From: an uncultured Phycisphaerales bacterium
GTDB lineage: Bacteria; Planctomycetota; Phycisphaerae; Phycisphaerales; SM1A02
Direction of reading: 5' to 3'
NCBI GenBank assembly: GCA_949373145.1
Contig: CASICI010000012.1
Coordinates: forward strand, 1 to 64,000
Length of the DNA: 64,000 nt
In this document: positions 17,092-27,279 of the stretch, in pieces
Numbering within the stretch: position 1 is the first letter of the stretch
How the letters are laid out: the number at the start of each line of letters is the position of its first letter
Notes under the pieces: model-generated
What the model was told of the DNA's origin: nothing
Database searches by the model: none
Seen by the model: only the letters and a program-made list of their open reading frames with translations
Program-made: the position numbers and the translations under genes

Positions 17092-19575
17092 TCAGCCGAT
17101 GTTCGACGAATCGATGCCGATGTTCTCATCGAAGATGCGACGTGAACGACGAAGTCTGGCGTAGACGCCGCCTCCAAGAAGACCGATGACGACGACCGAA
17201 CCACCGAACGCCAGTCCCGCGGTCTGGAACTGTCCCGATGTGACTGGAACGGGATCGTTGACCACGAGGCGACCATCGGAGGTCACGATGTCGACTCTTG
17301 CGCCATCACCCCGACGCGCGAGCTGGCGCTGCGATTCCGAGGAGAGCGTGGTGACGACGCTTTCCAGAAGACGTTGCGTCTCAAGAGGCGAGCTTCCGTT
17401 GAGTCGGATCTGGAGCATTCCAGGCTCGACCTCGGTGACGACCATGTTGTCACCGAGCAACGCGGACGATGCCGCGACGGAATACGCGCCACCAAGCGAT
17501 GCGCTCTGGAATCGGTTGAAGACGGACTTGACGAAGAGTTCATCCGAAAGAAGTGCCTTGTGCCATTCATTCCAGGATGCCGCGGTCGAATCATCGAGAG
17601 CACCGCCGGTGATCGGGTGCGCGCGAACGAGGGCGGTCGAAGCGACCGTGCCCGGTGCGAACCAACGCGTTCCGAACCAGCATGCCGTGGCGATGACCAC
17701 GAGAAAAAGCGAAATCTTGACCACAGTACCGGCGGTGGTGTGACAGGCCCAGCGACGCATCATTCGTGATTCAAGCTCGGTCATTTCGTGACGACGACGC
17801 ACCATGTCCTCCTGTTCGACTCGAATGAGCCGTTCGGATTCGATGGAGGAACCGGTGCTTCCGCCGGGAGCGTCGGATCGGTCGGCGAGAAGACGACGCA
17901 TCTCTCGGAGACGAACCCGTCGAAGTTGAAGATGTGATGCGAAGGCTGAAAGGCGCTTGGCCTGATCCCGGAGAATCTGAGCATCGGACGAGACGTCACC
18001 CGGCTCGACGTTCGGTCTGGATTCGAGTTCTTCATTGCGCATCTGCAACTCGCAGAGATGACGGTCCTTCTCCGTGATTTGTTCTTCACAGGACCGAGCG
18101 TGCGTTTCGAGCGTCTCGATCTCACAACGAGCTTCATCAAGCTGTTCGAGAAGCTGTGCGTCCTCATCGGTCGAACTTCGTTCCGAGACCTGCTCGAGAC
18201 GTTCGTTCAAGGTCTTGACCATGGACTCGTGCTCGGCCAGCGACACGCAGGATTCGAGTTCCGCTCTGAGTCGAGCAAGCTCTTCCTGAGATTGCAGAAG
18301 CTCCTCGGAGTCGAAGTCGCCCTGAGGTGCGGGAGCATGGTTCAGTTGGTCGTGAGCCTCTTCCAGATCACGACTCAACGTCACCATGCGTTCTTCAAGT
18401 TCACGACATCGCGAGATGGCGATGGCCCCCTCATCGAACTGCGATGCCTGGTCCGAGACTGCCTGGGCAAGCGCCTGCAATCGATCCATGGCGAGTTCGA
18501 GATTGGCCTTGATCTCATCACGTTCCTTGATCGCGGACATGGCGGATCGAGCGGAGTCATCGAGTTCCGACCGACAAGACTGCAGTTCGCTGGTGATCTC
18601 GAGATGTTCCGATTCGAGTTTCTCGATGACGCCTGCAGCGGATTCCAGCTCGGCGGCGAGTTCCAACGTGCCCGACTTCAATGATTCGGATTCCGCCTTG
18701 AACGACTCCACTCGAGAATTCGATTCCTCGAGGCTGCTGTCCATCTCCTCACGAAGACGGTCCGCCTGCTCTGCGAACGACGCACGAATCGATTCGGTGT
18801 CGGCCACGGACTGCCGTGCGGATTCAAGTTCGGCGACCAGCTCGAGCGAGCTCGTCTTCAATGATTCAGCTTCGGCCTTGAACGACTCGGCTCGAGAGTT
18901 GGATTCCTCGAGGGTGCTGTTCATCTGCTCGTGCTGCCGACGAAGACCGTCCGCCTGCTCCTCGAGAGATGCGCGGATGGATTCGGTGTCGGCCACGGCC
19001 TGACGTGCGGATTCGAGTTCCGCCTTGAGTTGATCGGCTTCGATTCCAAAATCGACGCGAGCATTTTCAAGCTCCGCCCTCTCACCGGAAAGTCGTCCTC
19101 GTTCGAGCACGATTTCGGTCTTGTCCTCTTCGAATCGTGCACGAAGATCCGTGATCTCCTGCTCGCGACGGATCATGTCACCGGAATCGGATTCAAGCGC
19201 ACTGCGCATGATTTCCAACGACTCATCACGCTCGATGCACTGATTTTCACGTTTGACGAGATCTTCAAGCCGGCTGGTCAATTCGAGTTCGAGTGTTTCC
19301 AGTCGCTTGGATTCTTCGCAAATGGACTGCTCACGTCGGCTGAGATCCTCGCGACGAGACTCAAGCGTCTGGATCTCACTGGATCGATTCACCTGAGCGC
19401 TCTTCATCTTCTCGAGTTGGTCCTCGACCGAGGCGATGAGATTCATGACATCATTGGTGGAATTCTGACTCCCATCACCTGAAGTCTCCTCAGGAGACCG
19501 TGCAGAGTCAGAGACCTGGCTCTGATCGGATTCGGGGAGGGTTTCATTGAATTCAGGGCGTGTTGGCTCGGTCAT
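17092..19575 (-). CDS. Large coiled-coil inner-membrane protein with Wzz-like C-terminal region
   Basis: About 827 residues from ATG at 19575 (MTEPTRPEFNE). The frame is open further upstream to 19974, but that part is not protein-like. Residues about 45-560 are an almost unbroken coiled coil rich in Glu/Ser/Leu, with an internal 63-residue tandem repeat. Two membrane segments follow near the C-terminus (VVKISLFLVVIATACWFG and LAFGGSVVVIGLLGGGVY). The roughly 150 extracytoplasmic residues between them resemble the chain-length-determinant (Wzz/BCSP-type) domain. This suggests an envelope or polysaccharide-linked scaffold. That is inference; the exact role is unknown. Confidence 0.6.
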   Translation of the reverse strand: MTEPTRPEFNETLPESDQSQVSDSARSPEETSGDGSQNSTNDVMNLIASVEDQLEKMKSAQVNRSSEIQTLESRREDLSRREQSICEESKRLETLELELTSRLEDLVKRENQCIERDESLEIMRSALESDSGDMIRREQEITDLRARFEEDKTEIVLERGRLSGERAELENARVDFGIEADQLKAELESARQAVADTESIRASLEEQADGLRRQHEQMNSTLEESNSRAESFKAEAESLKTSSLELVAELESARQSVADTESIRASFAEQADRLREEMDSSLEESNSRVESFKAESESLKSGTLELAAELESAAGVIEKLESEHLEITSELQSCRSELDDSARSAMSAIKERDEIKANLELAMDRLQALAQAVSDQASQFDEGAIAISRCRELEERMVTLSRDLEEAHDQLNHAPAPQGDFDSEELLQSQEELARLRAELESCVSLAEHESMVKTLNERLEQVSERSSTDEDAQLLEQLDEARCEIETLETHARSCEEQITEKDRHLCELQMRNEELESRPNVEPGDVSSDAQILRDQAKRLSAFASHLQLRRVRLREMRRLLADRSDAPGGSTGSSIESERLIRVEQEDMVRRRHEMTELESRMMRRWACHTTAGTVVKISLFLVVIATACWFGTRWFAPGTVASTALVRAHPITGGALDDSTAASWNEWHKALLSDELFVKSVFNRFQSASLGGAYSVAASSALLGDNMVVTEVEPGMLQIRLNGSSPLETQRLLESVVTTLSSESQRQLARRGDGARVDIVTSDGRLVVNDPVPVTSGQFQTAGLAFGGSVVVIGLLGGGVYARLRRSRRIFDENIGIDSSNIG
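18650..19028 (-). repeat. 189-bp in-frame tandem repeat (63 residues) in coiled-coil gene
   Basis: The block AELESARQ(A/S)VADTESIRAS...LEESNSR(A/V)ESFKAE(A/S)ESLK occurs twice. At the DNA level GATTCGGTGTCGGCCACGG starts at 18791 and again at 18980, exactly 189 bp apart. A degenerate third start (AELESAAGVIEKLE) follows. The copies are near identical, so they reflect recent duplication. Boundaries are approximate. Confidence 0.75.
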
Positions 19576-19832
19576 GAGAGACTTCCAGTGCGACGAAAGG
19601 GTTGAGAGACTCGGATCCGGGAGATGAATCGGCAGGTATTGGGGCCGACTGAACCGGGAATGAGGATGATGATGTTCATTCCTGCGGTTACCGGACGAAG
19701 ACCTCTTCAAGCCCCCCCGCCAGAACCCCCGGCAGAAGATCGGTACGGCGCGTTTTTCGAGAATTCCGAGCACCCGGTCGGCAAGGACAAAAACAGGTCG
19801 GTCAGCCCCGGGGGGTCTACACTGTGTGACCA

Positions 19833-21152
19833 ATGAGCATGCTCCATTTCGAACCAGCGACCAGCCCCGCGGCACTCCCGACTCCGAGCGATCCTCGAAT
19901 GGTGGAGATCGTCGATCGAGTGCTTGCCGGCGAACGACTCTCGGCCGAAGAAGGCCTCGTTCTCTACGAGACACCTGACGTCCACCTGGTATGCGGCCTT
20001 GCCGACATCGTTCGCAGCGGCTTCACGGAGATGTCGCCTGGTACAACGTCAACCGACACATCAACTACTCCAACATCTGCGCCCTGAGCTGCAGCTTCTG
20101 TGCCTTTCATCGGAAGAAAGGCAGGACGGGGCCTACGAGTATTCACTCGAACAGGTCAAGCGAGGAAGCGCTCAAGGCGGAGCCGCGGTGCGACCGAACT
20201 GCACATCGTGGGTGGACTCCACCCTCGACTTCCGTTCGAGTACTACACGAACATGCTTGAGCACGATCAGGGAGTGCGCACCGAGATTGCACATCAAGGC
20301 CTTCACGGCGGTCGAGATCGTCCATCTGCAGAAGATCTCCAAGCGTGGCAGAATGAAGTACGAAGGGATCGTCGAGGTTCTCAAGGACCTGAAGGAAGCG
20401 GGCCTGCAGTCACTCCCCGGAGGTGGCGCGGAGGTCTTCGACGACCGGGTGCACGACAAGGTCTTCAAGACCAAGATCAAATCCGATCAGTGGCTCGACG
20501 TTCACAAGGCCGCTCATGAAATCGGCCTGAATTCGAACGCCACGATGCTCTACGGTCACGTCGAGGAACGGCCCGAACGAATTCATCACATGGAACTGCT
20601 CAGCGGTCAGCAGGATCGGACCCTCGAAGGACTGGGCACTCGGCTGCAGGGGATTACCGACACCGGCCCCGGCGAAGTCGTCCTCACGTGGCCCCGATCA
20701 GCACTATCCTGCCAGGAGCGGACTGCCGATGCCGGGCCAGGAACGGCCTCTCCACGGGCTATTTCCAGACGATCATTCCGCTTCCGTTCTTTCCCGAACG
20801 AAGAGTGCGCTGGAGCATCTCCCCGGCCCCGCCGGACTAGAGAACCTGCGGACCATCGCGGTCTGCAAGACTCATGCTCGACAACATCCCCCACGTGAAG
20901 GCGTTCTGGATCATGCAGACGCTCGACATGGCCCAGCTCATGCTCCAGAACGGAGCCGACGACATCGACGGCACCGTCGTCTGGTACGACATCACCCACG
21001 TCGACGGGGCCTCCACCCACCAGGAGACCACCGTCACCGACCTTCAGCGATCGATCGTGAAGCCGGGTTTCGAGCCTCGCGAACGTGACACGCTCTACCG
21101 GGTCGTTGAACGGGACGGAAGCGACTGGACGACGAACGACTCGAGGTCATGA
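19833..21152 (+). pseudogene. mqnE: Aminofutalosine synthase MqnE, broken by multiple frameshifts (probably sequence errors)
   Basis: MqnE is the radical-SAM enzyme of the futalosine route to menaquinone. The pieces are collinear but lie in changing frames: GLADIVR (19833 frame), then [19 protein letters not shown] with the C-x3-C-x2-C cluster motif (19991 frame), then [10 protein letters not shown], then [19 protein letters not shown], then LHIKAFTAVEIVHLQKISKRG to MLYGHVEERPERI, then GYFQTIIPLPFFP, LENLRTIAV and MLDNIPHVKAFWIM...GADDIDGTVV. At least six shifts fall between about 20010 and 20880. The protein-level conservation of every piece argues for sequencing indels rather than decay. 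It diverges from the coiled-coil gene. Confidence 0.85.
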
Positions 21153-22788
21153 CCTCACGAAGCGCTCGCCGAGCAACCAACCGAATTCGGGGATTCGAAG
21201 CCACCAAGCCACCGCCAGAAACGGAATCGCTCCTCCTGGGACGAGAACCAGCAACACGATGAACTGGTTGAAGCAGTGAAGTGTTCTCGGCGAACGATCC
21301 CAGAAGCCAGTGAAGGCTCGTGCAGGATGCGAGCACCAGACCACCCGAGCAGACATGCGTCCTCAGAGAGACTCCGCCGCAGGGCTGGTATCGAACAGGC
21401 TGCCCGTGCGCACGGAGAGCAGGCGGGACAGGATCAGAACCTGGACCACCGCGCAGAAGGCCGTGCTCCAGGCGAGCCCCGCCACTTCAAGCGGAGTCCA
21501 GATGAGAATCAGATTCAAGGTCAGATTCACAAAGACCAGCCCCACCGCCACCTTGACCGCCGTCATCGCCTCTCACCGCGCGCGTAGAACGCTCGAACGA
21601 GCACGTGGGTGGCACAGTACGCCCACAGGGCGGAGGCGTACCCGAGGAGGATGAAAGCCGGTTCGAGCCGTGTCGGCCGCGGTGAACGCATCACCCTGGA
21701 AGACCACGGCGACCAGAGGGCGATGCACCATCAGGAGACCGATCGTCGCGGGAAGGCCGATGAAGAAGGAAAGGCGGATGCCACGCTTCAGGGTCGCATT
21801 GAAACTTTCGCGGTCATCCCGTTCCCGAGAGAGCTGCGGAAAGATCGCGGTCGCGATCGCGATGCCGAACACCCCCAGAGGAAATTCATAGAGTCGCGCC
21901 GCGTAACTCAGAGCCGCCATCGAACCCTCTTTCAGCGGGTACGCGACATCGGTAAACGGCACCGTCGGACCGACGAGCGTGGGCCAGCTCGCGATGAGTC
22001 CATCCAGCAGGGTGTTCAACTGAAGAACACCAAGTCCGAGCGCCATCGGCAGTCCGGCACGGATGACCTCTGAAGGAGGTGGCACGGGCGACGGCGCGAT
22101 CCGCAACGCCCGGTGGAGAGGGAAGAGCCCGCAGGGCACGCCATGACCAGAACACCTGGATCATTCCCGCCAACAAGAGGCTGGCCGCGACCCAGCTGAT
22201 CTGAGCTTCACTGGTCAATCGACCCGAGGACACCAGCGGCAGGAGAAGCAGGGTCGACGCGACGAAGAACAGATTCATGATGATCGGTGCGGCGGCGGTC
22301 GGACCGAAGCGGCCATGTGCCTGGAGCATCGCACCCATCAGAGCCACGAGACACACCATGGGTGCGTACGGCAGCATGATGGCCAGAAGCCGAAGGCCCT
22401 GAGCCTCGCGGAGCCCGTCGAGAACGCCGAAGAGAAGGAGCATCTCGATGAGCAGAACGATGCCCGAAAGCAGCATGATCGAACGTCCGACCAGCAGGCG
22501 TGCCATCAAGGCCGCCGTCGCGGGATCGTCATCGGAGAGGCGAGTGTATTCGGGAAGGAACGCGGCACTGAGCACACCCTCACCGAAGAGACGGCGAAAG
22601 AGATTCGGCACCTGGAAACCGAAAGCAAAGGCATCCATGAGAGGGCTGATTCCAAAGACCCGACTCATGGTGGCGTCACGAAGCAGGCCACCCATGCGAC
22701 TCACCACCGTCAAGCCGGTGACCGTGCGGGCATGTTTCTCGAAACCAGACGGATTGGACGACATGAGACCTCGAGGCGTGGAAATCAA
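21147..22788 (-). pseudogene. murJ: Lipid II flippase MurJ (MviN), broken by multiple frameshifts (probably sequence errors)
   Basis: MurJ moves lipid II across the inner membrane and is normally essential. The first 230 residues (22788 to about 22100) are intact: VSRMGGLLRDATMSRVFG, DAFAFGFQVPNLFRRLFGEGVLSAAFLPEY. The next block (GLPMALGLGVLQLNTLLDGLIA to VVFQGDAFTAAD) is in another frame from about 22100 to 21660. Later pieces (SALWAYCATHVLVRAFYARG, VGLVFVNLTLNLILIWTPLEVAGLAWS, FIVLLVLVPGGAIPFLAVAWWL) change frame again to the end at 21147. Multi-pass character is preserved throughout. It is convergent with mqnE, whose end it overlaps by 6 bp, and overlaps the 22785 lipoprotein gene by 4 bp. 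Confidence 0.85.
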
Positions 22789-23249
22789 TCGGAGGAGGAC
22801 TTCGAATCATCTCTCGAGGGGGGCGTTCCATCGTCCGCAGCCTGTTCCGCGAGGGACACCTTGTAGACGGCCCGCGACATGGAAGGCTCGAGCTGGTCGG
22901 CGTCGAGAATCACGAGCACACGGCGATCCTCCTTGGAGTACACCATTTCTGATCGCGGGAACAACCAGGTCGACCGTTCGGTGGCCCAGCCGTAGCTCGT
23001 GAATTTCGAATCGATCGATTCCACCATCTCGTCCATGCGGAGAATGGGACCGACGAAGATGAATCGTCCACCGACGAGTTCACCCTGCCGACGCTTGATC
23101 TCGTACCCGAGCCTCTGCTCCATGTCGGGAACGGTCGGGATGTCGGAGGCGAGGACCACATCGGGCTGCGAACTGCATCCGGTTCCGAGGAGGGCGAGGC
23201 TCAGCAGAGCCAGGACCGACACGATGTGAGGAAGTGGTGATCGGGTCAT
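22785..23249 (-). CDS. Lipoprotein of unknown function
   Basis: 154 residues. A lipoprotein signal ends in LLGTGC (lipobox Cys about residue 25), so it is predicted to be membrane-anchored outside the inner membrane. The mature part (GYEIKRRQGELVGGRFIFVGPI, WLFPRSEMVYSKEDRRVLVILDAD) matches nothing I recognise. The C-terminus is Asp/Ser-rich. The stop overlaps the murJ start by 4 bp (ATGA type), implying translational coupling with the flippase and possibly an envelope role. Confidence 0.7.
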   Translation of the reverse strand: MTRSPLPHIVSVLALLSLALLGTGCSSQPDVVLASDIPTVPDMEQRLGYEIKRRQGELVGGRFIFVGPILRMDEMVESIDSKFTSYGWATERSTWLFPRSEMVYSKEDRRVLVILDADQLEPSMSRAVYKVSLAEQAADDGTPPSRDDSKSSSD

Positions 23250-23374
23250 GCGTGCAGGATACGTGGAATCCGAACTTCGCGAATGGAGAATCGTCTTCAG
23301 ACGCCGATGAGGGGTTCGAAGGAAGCGCCAGGGAGGATCCGGCTCGACCAGATCAAGACCGGATCAAGACCGGA

Positions 23375-24325
23375 TCAGATTCTCCGGGCGAGACTCAACA
23401 TGAGACGACGCAGATAGACGGCGATGGACAGAGCCAGGATGAGACAGTAGATCGTTCCCTGATCCTCGAAGAGGAGAGGGCCGAGAAAGGACGATGATCT
23501 CACCTTTTCCCAGATCAGAAGCTGAAGCAGAATGAACCTGAAGAACACGAAACACGCCGACATCACCGCATACAGCAGCAACGCGGGGATGAGACTGCTG
23601 ATGATGGTTCCCCTGAACCACCCTTCAAGACATGCGAGACCGTCGGTTTCCCCGAGACGCTTCAGTTCGAATCGAAAACCGGATCGAAAAGACAGCAGCA
23701 TCGCGGGAATCCCAAAGCTCAGCCCGCCCAGCATCAGCGCCGCCATCGCATTGGAACCCTCGATGCCCCTGTTCAAAAGCAGAAAATCGATGACGATGGC
23801 GATCAGCCCCCCCATCAAGACTCCGATGGATCCGGATGTGAGAATCACCAGACACGCTCCGGAGCGGGAAGTCAGAGAAAAGGCGATGCGGATCCAGAGA
23901 TTTCGAACCTCCTCGATTGCTGAACCGGGCAATGGTCGCAGTGCCGTGATCATGATGACGAACGCGACGACGCCCATGGTGCCTGCTTCGACATCGTGCA
24001 GACTGTAGACGCGTCCGACGCTCAGGGTCGCCTGCGTGATCTCGATCAGAAAACAGACTCCGATTCCGACAATCACCAGGCGAGCGGGACCAGTCACCCA
24101 GTTGCATATCCAGAAGCAGAAGATCATGAGCCCGAAGGCGAAGAAGTGAATCAGTTTGTCGAAGGCTCCACCGGGCCCGCTCAACTCGAGTCGCGGCCAG
24201 TGTGTCCCGACGATCAGGGCAAGAAGGTAGATGAAAGAAACGATCCGAAAATGGCGCAGAGCCATTCGCCGGCAGAGGGAAGGATCACCGGACGTGTCAC
24301 CAGCCATCGAGATACGCCCCCTCAA
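23375..24325 (-). CDS. VanZ-like multi-pass membrane protein
   Basis: 316 residues (310 if started at Met7, 24307). The N-terminal half has the VanZ-like pattern: a first membrane helix, then HWPRLELSGPGGAFDKLIHFFAFGLM and a later LIEITQATLSVGRVYSLHDVEAGTMGV. The second half has about four further helices of no recognised family. VanZ-like proteins are linked to glycopeptide tolerance or envelope stress in some bacteria, but the role is unknown in planctomycetes. Its start overlaps the parA stop by 4 bp, so it is probably translated from the same message. Confidence 0.7.
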   Translation of the reverse strand: MRGRISMAGDTSGDPSLCRRMALRHFRIVSFIYLLALIVGTHWPRLELSGPGGAFDKLIHFFAFGLMIFCFWICNWVTGPARLVIVGIGVCFLIEITQATLSVGRVYSLHDVEAGTMGVVAFVIMITALRPLPGSAIEEVRNLWIRIAFSLTSRSGACLVILTSGSIGVLMGGLIAIVIDFLLLNRGIEGSNAMAALMLGGLSFGIPAMLLSFRSGFRFELKRLGETDGLACLEGWFRGTIISSLIPALLLYAVMSACFVFFRFILLQLLIWEKVRSSSFLGPLLFEDQGTIYCLILALSIAVYLRRLMLSLARRI

Positions 24326-25470
24326 CCGGGATTCTTGGACTTGGGCTTGGACTTGGACTTGGGAGTGACGGTCTCATCACTGGAACGTGTTCTTGGTTCG
24401 ACGGAAATCGTTCCGGCAGCCACAGGGTCCAGAGGCTCCGGATCGTCTGCCTTCTTCACAGGATCCGGCTGATCGGATGGGTTGATCTTCGCCTGAGGCA
24501 CTGGAATCTCGGTTGATTCATGTTCTGTGTCATGAACTTCTTCGGGTTCACGCACTTCGGAAACTTCGGGAGCGGTCGAGACCTCGTCAGAGTCGGTGTG
24601 CGAGGACGTCGCCGAAGTGACTTCTTCGCTGGAATCTGTTTCAAGCTGGGCGATGATTCGCTCGGCAAGCGTCCTGTAGTCAAGCGCACCGGGGCACCAG
24701 GGTGCGTAGTCGAAGATGGTCTGCCCGAAACTAGGCGCTTCCGCGAGCTTGATGTTCTTGCGAATCGCGGGACGGAGCACCTTTGCGAAAGGGGAAAGCA
24801 ATGGATTGCCGCGATTCTCCTCGAAGAATCCGTCGAGTTCGCCGACAACTTCGCGAACCAGCGTCGAATGCTTCTCATGCATGCAAAGGATCACACCACT
24901 CACCTTGAGATCGGTGTTCACTTCGTTGCGACAGACTTCGCCGACCGTCTCGAGAAGCTTGCTGAACCCCTGCATGGCGAGAAAATGCGCCTGCATGGGA
25001 ACGTAGACTTCCTGAGCCATCGACAACGCATTGAGGGTGAGCGTACCGAGGCTGGGCGGGCAATCGAGCAGGATGTAGTCGTAGTCGACCATGTGTGGCG
25101 CGAACTTGTCACCCAGTCGCTTCAATCGATCAGGGGCATTGGCGAGTTCGATTTCAGCCGCGGCAAGGTCGACTTTCGATGGCACACAATCGAGGTTCGG
25201 CCGGACCTTCACGACGACCTGTTCGAGCGGGACGTCGGGTTCGAGCAGAAGCTCGTAGACGGTGTCTCCGACACTTTCACCATCGAGCCCGAGATGCAGT
25301 GAGAGATGCCCCTGGGGATCCATGTCGATCAGACAGACCCGTTTGCCCATTTCAGCGAGCGCGGCACCGATGTTCACCGTCGAAGTGGTCTTGCCCACGC
25401 CGCCCTTCTGATTGAGCAAGGCGATCACGCGGGGATGTGGGGCTGATGCGTGGTTGATGGGCTGACTCAT
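24322..25470 (-). CDS. parA: ParA/Soj-family partitioning ATPase with acidic C-terminal extension
   Basis: 382 residues. The deviant Walker A motif KGGVGKTT sits at residues 22-29, followed by LIDMDPQGHLSLHLG and YDYILLDCPPSLGTLTLNAL, the standard ParA/MinD-type ATPase core (about 13-260). These proteins segregate chromosomes or position cargo with a ParB-like partner, which is not in this window. Residues about 265-382 are an unusual hydrophilic, Glu/Ser/Pro-rich tail ending in a short KSKPKSK repeat. Usual Soj length is about 255, so the tail is extra. Cytoplasmic. Confidence 0.88.
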   Translation of the reverse strand: MSQPINHASAPHPRVIALLNQKGGVGKTTSTVNIGAALAEMGKRVCLIDMDPQGHLSLHLGLDGESVGDTVYELLLEPDVPLEQVVVKVRPNLDCVPSKVDLAAAEIELANAPDRLKRLGDKFAPHMVDYDYILLDCPPSLGTLTLNALSMAQEVYVPMQAHFLAMQGFSKLLETVGEVCRNEVNTDLKVSGVILCMHEKHSTLVREVVGELDGFFEENRGNPLLSPFAKVLRPAIRKNIKLAEAPSFGQTIFDYAPWCPGALDYRTLAERIIAQLETDSSEEVTSATSSHTDSDEVSTAPEVSEVREPEEVHDTEHESTEIPVPQAKINPSDQPDPVKKADDPEPLDPVAAGTISVEPRTRSSDETVTPKSKSKPKSKNPG

Positions 25471-25509
25471 GCTTCAAGTATAGGGAAGCGGCGTGTTCAG
25501 GAGGACTTC

Positions 25510-27189
25510 TCAACGACCCGGTGGCTGGATGTCGCCCCATTCACCGAGCTCAACGAGAAAGATCGGGGGTGCGGCATCCCAGGTGGGCAGGGCTCCACCG
25601 GCAATGGACAGCACTTGCTCACCCCTCAGTCTGCGAATGCCTATCTGAGTCGAATCCGGAAAATCCGGATGGGCTGAAAGCTTGAGCAGAGAGGGATCGA
25701 GGGTCACCGTCGCTCTCCACCGATCGGGAAATCGCCGGACCACGGCTTCGGCTCCACGAAGACGCCCGCCTCCGGGGTTGAATTCAAGCGTTCCATCCGA
25801 AGAGAGCGTCACCACCCTGACGGGGACGTCGAAGGGGCCGAAATGCAATTCAACGCGATCACTCGCAGCAGCGCTTTTGGGGTCGTAGAGACACTCGAGG
25901 AAGAGTTCCCAGCGGTCGCGGTATTTTCGAAGAATCACGGCGGTACCGGATTGGGAACGAGTCACGTCACGACGGTCAGCCCAAGCCTGCTCGAGAGTGA
26001 TCGGAGCGAGGAAGGGTCCGAACTGAACGCCGGGCGGCCGAGCCACGATGAGGTTTCCCTCGAACATCAATCGTCTTTCGAAGTCACCGCAGGTGATGAC
26101 CAGGGTGTCATTGGTCTGACGTGATTCCGTTCGAAATGGAAGTGACGAATCAGGTCTTTCGGGTCGATCCATCTCGACATCCAGAATGCTGCGTGGGGGC
26201 ACGAGCGCCCCGCTTGGAATCGGATCACCCTCGACCCACTGCACTCGAATGACCTGTTCACCGTCCGTGGGATTGGCGACGGCGAAACGGACGCGATTTC
26301 CAGAGCTGGTCACCGGCCAGATGATCAATGGAAAACGTGCATCGAGATAGGAGAGCAGGGAACGCACGGCGAGACGATCCGGTCGATCGAGATCGAGTAC
26401 CAGCATCAGAATGGAACGCAGTTCAGACGGGTCGGTGACCCAGGCTGCGATCGAACGACCATCGGAGGTCAGGCAGCGCGCGATGAGGAGATCCACCAGC
26501 TCTTCAGCGGTTCCTTGACTTTCCCGGCGCAGTCGGTGGAGTCCGGCTCTCCAGAGTTCGGCAAGATTGTGGGCGAGCATGCGCGCATCCGCACCACCGA
26601 TGACTTCAGGAGGTCGGGCGCCGGCGCGTTCGGCAAGCAACGCCCAACGCCACCAGTTTGCGGGATCATCGAGCATCGGCCATTCGGGTCCGACACGAGC
26701 CGCCAACGTCTTTCCGAACAGAGGTGGTGCGGGTGGCAACCAACGCGGGCGGATGATGGAGTCGTTCATGCGAAAGACACCCTGGTAGTCATCCTGAAGA
26801 TCGCAGACGAGTGCACCGACCGCGGACTGCCTCTCCGATTCAGTGGCAGGTGGCGCGCTCACCGCGATCGCGAAGCTGGAGCTCGTCCATTCTCTGGCCT
26901 GCGTCATTCCATCGGAGGCAAGCCAGACCACGGAGGCACGGCAGGAACTCCCGTCTTCCTTGTCCAGAGAGACTTCGTTGGGAATCCTTCGTCGAGGACG
27001 ATCGGGATCGGGTCGAATTGGGATCACGAGATGCCCACCGACCACGACGTGTGGTCGGTCGTCGATGATCTGCAAGGGAACGTCCGCGAGTCTCGACGGT
27101 TCGGAACAGACCATGACGTCGAACAACGGACTCACGAGCAGCATCAAGCCGATCGTCAGTTGGCATGTCGAGAATGATCGAAGATTCAT
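25510..27189 (-). CDS. Secreted hypothetical protein
   Basis: 559 residues beginning with a signal peptide (about 8-28). The body alternates beta-rich stretches with an alpha-helical middle (about 190-280: NLAELWRAGLHRLRRESQGTAEELVDLLIARC). The C-terminal part (FNPGGGRLRGAEAVVRRFPDRWRATVTLD) resembles a carbohydrate-binding-like beta sandwich, but only weakly. No catalytic motif recognised. Encoded 39 bp upstream of parA and divergent from the nitroreductase-like gene. Confidence 0.6.
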   Translation of the reverse strand: MNLRSFSTCQLTIGLMLLVSPLFDVMVCSEPSRLADVPLQIIDDRPHVVVGGHLVIPIRPDPDRPRRRIPNEVSLDKEDGSSCRASVVWLASDGMTQAREWTSSSFAIAVSAPPATESERQSAVGALVCDLQDDYQGVFRMNDSIIRPRWLPPAPPLFGKTLAARVGPEWPMLDDPANWWRWALLAERAGARPPEVIGGADARMLAHNLAELWRAGLHRLRRESQGTAEELVDLLIARCLTSDGRSIAAWVTDPSELRSILMLVLDLDRPDRLAVRSLLSYLDARFPLIIWPVTSSGNRVRFAVANPTDGEQVIRVQWVEGDPIPSGALVPPRSILDVEMDRPERPDSSLPFRTESRQTNDTLVITCGDFERRLMFEGNLIVARPPGVQFGPFLAPITLEQAWADRRDVTRSQSGTAVILRKYRDRWELFLECLYDPKSAAASDRVELHFGPFDVPVRVVTLSSDGTLEFNPGGGRLRGAEAVVRRFPDRWRATVTLDPSLLKLSAHPDFPDSTQIGIRRLRGEQVLSIAGGALPTWDAAPPIFLVELGEWGDIQPPGR

Positions 27190-27279
27190 TGCGGTAGACT
27201 CTGGACGGCTGAAATGGCTGTGGTGACGGGCGCTGGGACTGTGACGATCACTTTAGCCGATAGGACGAAAGGAATTGAC

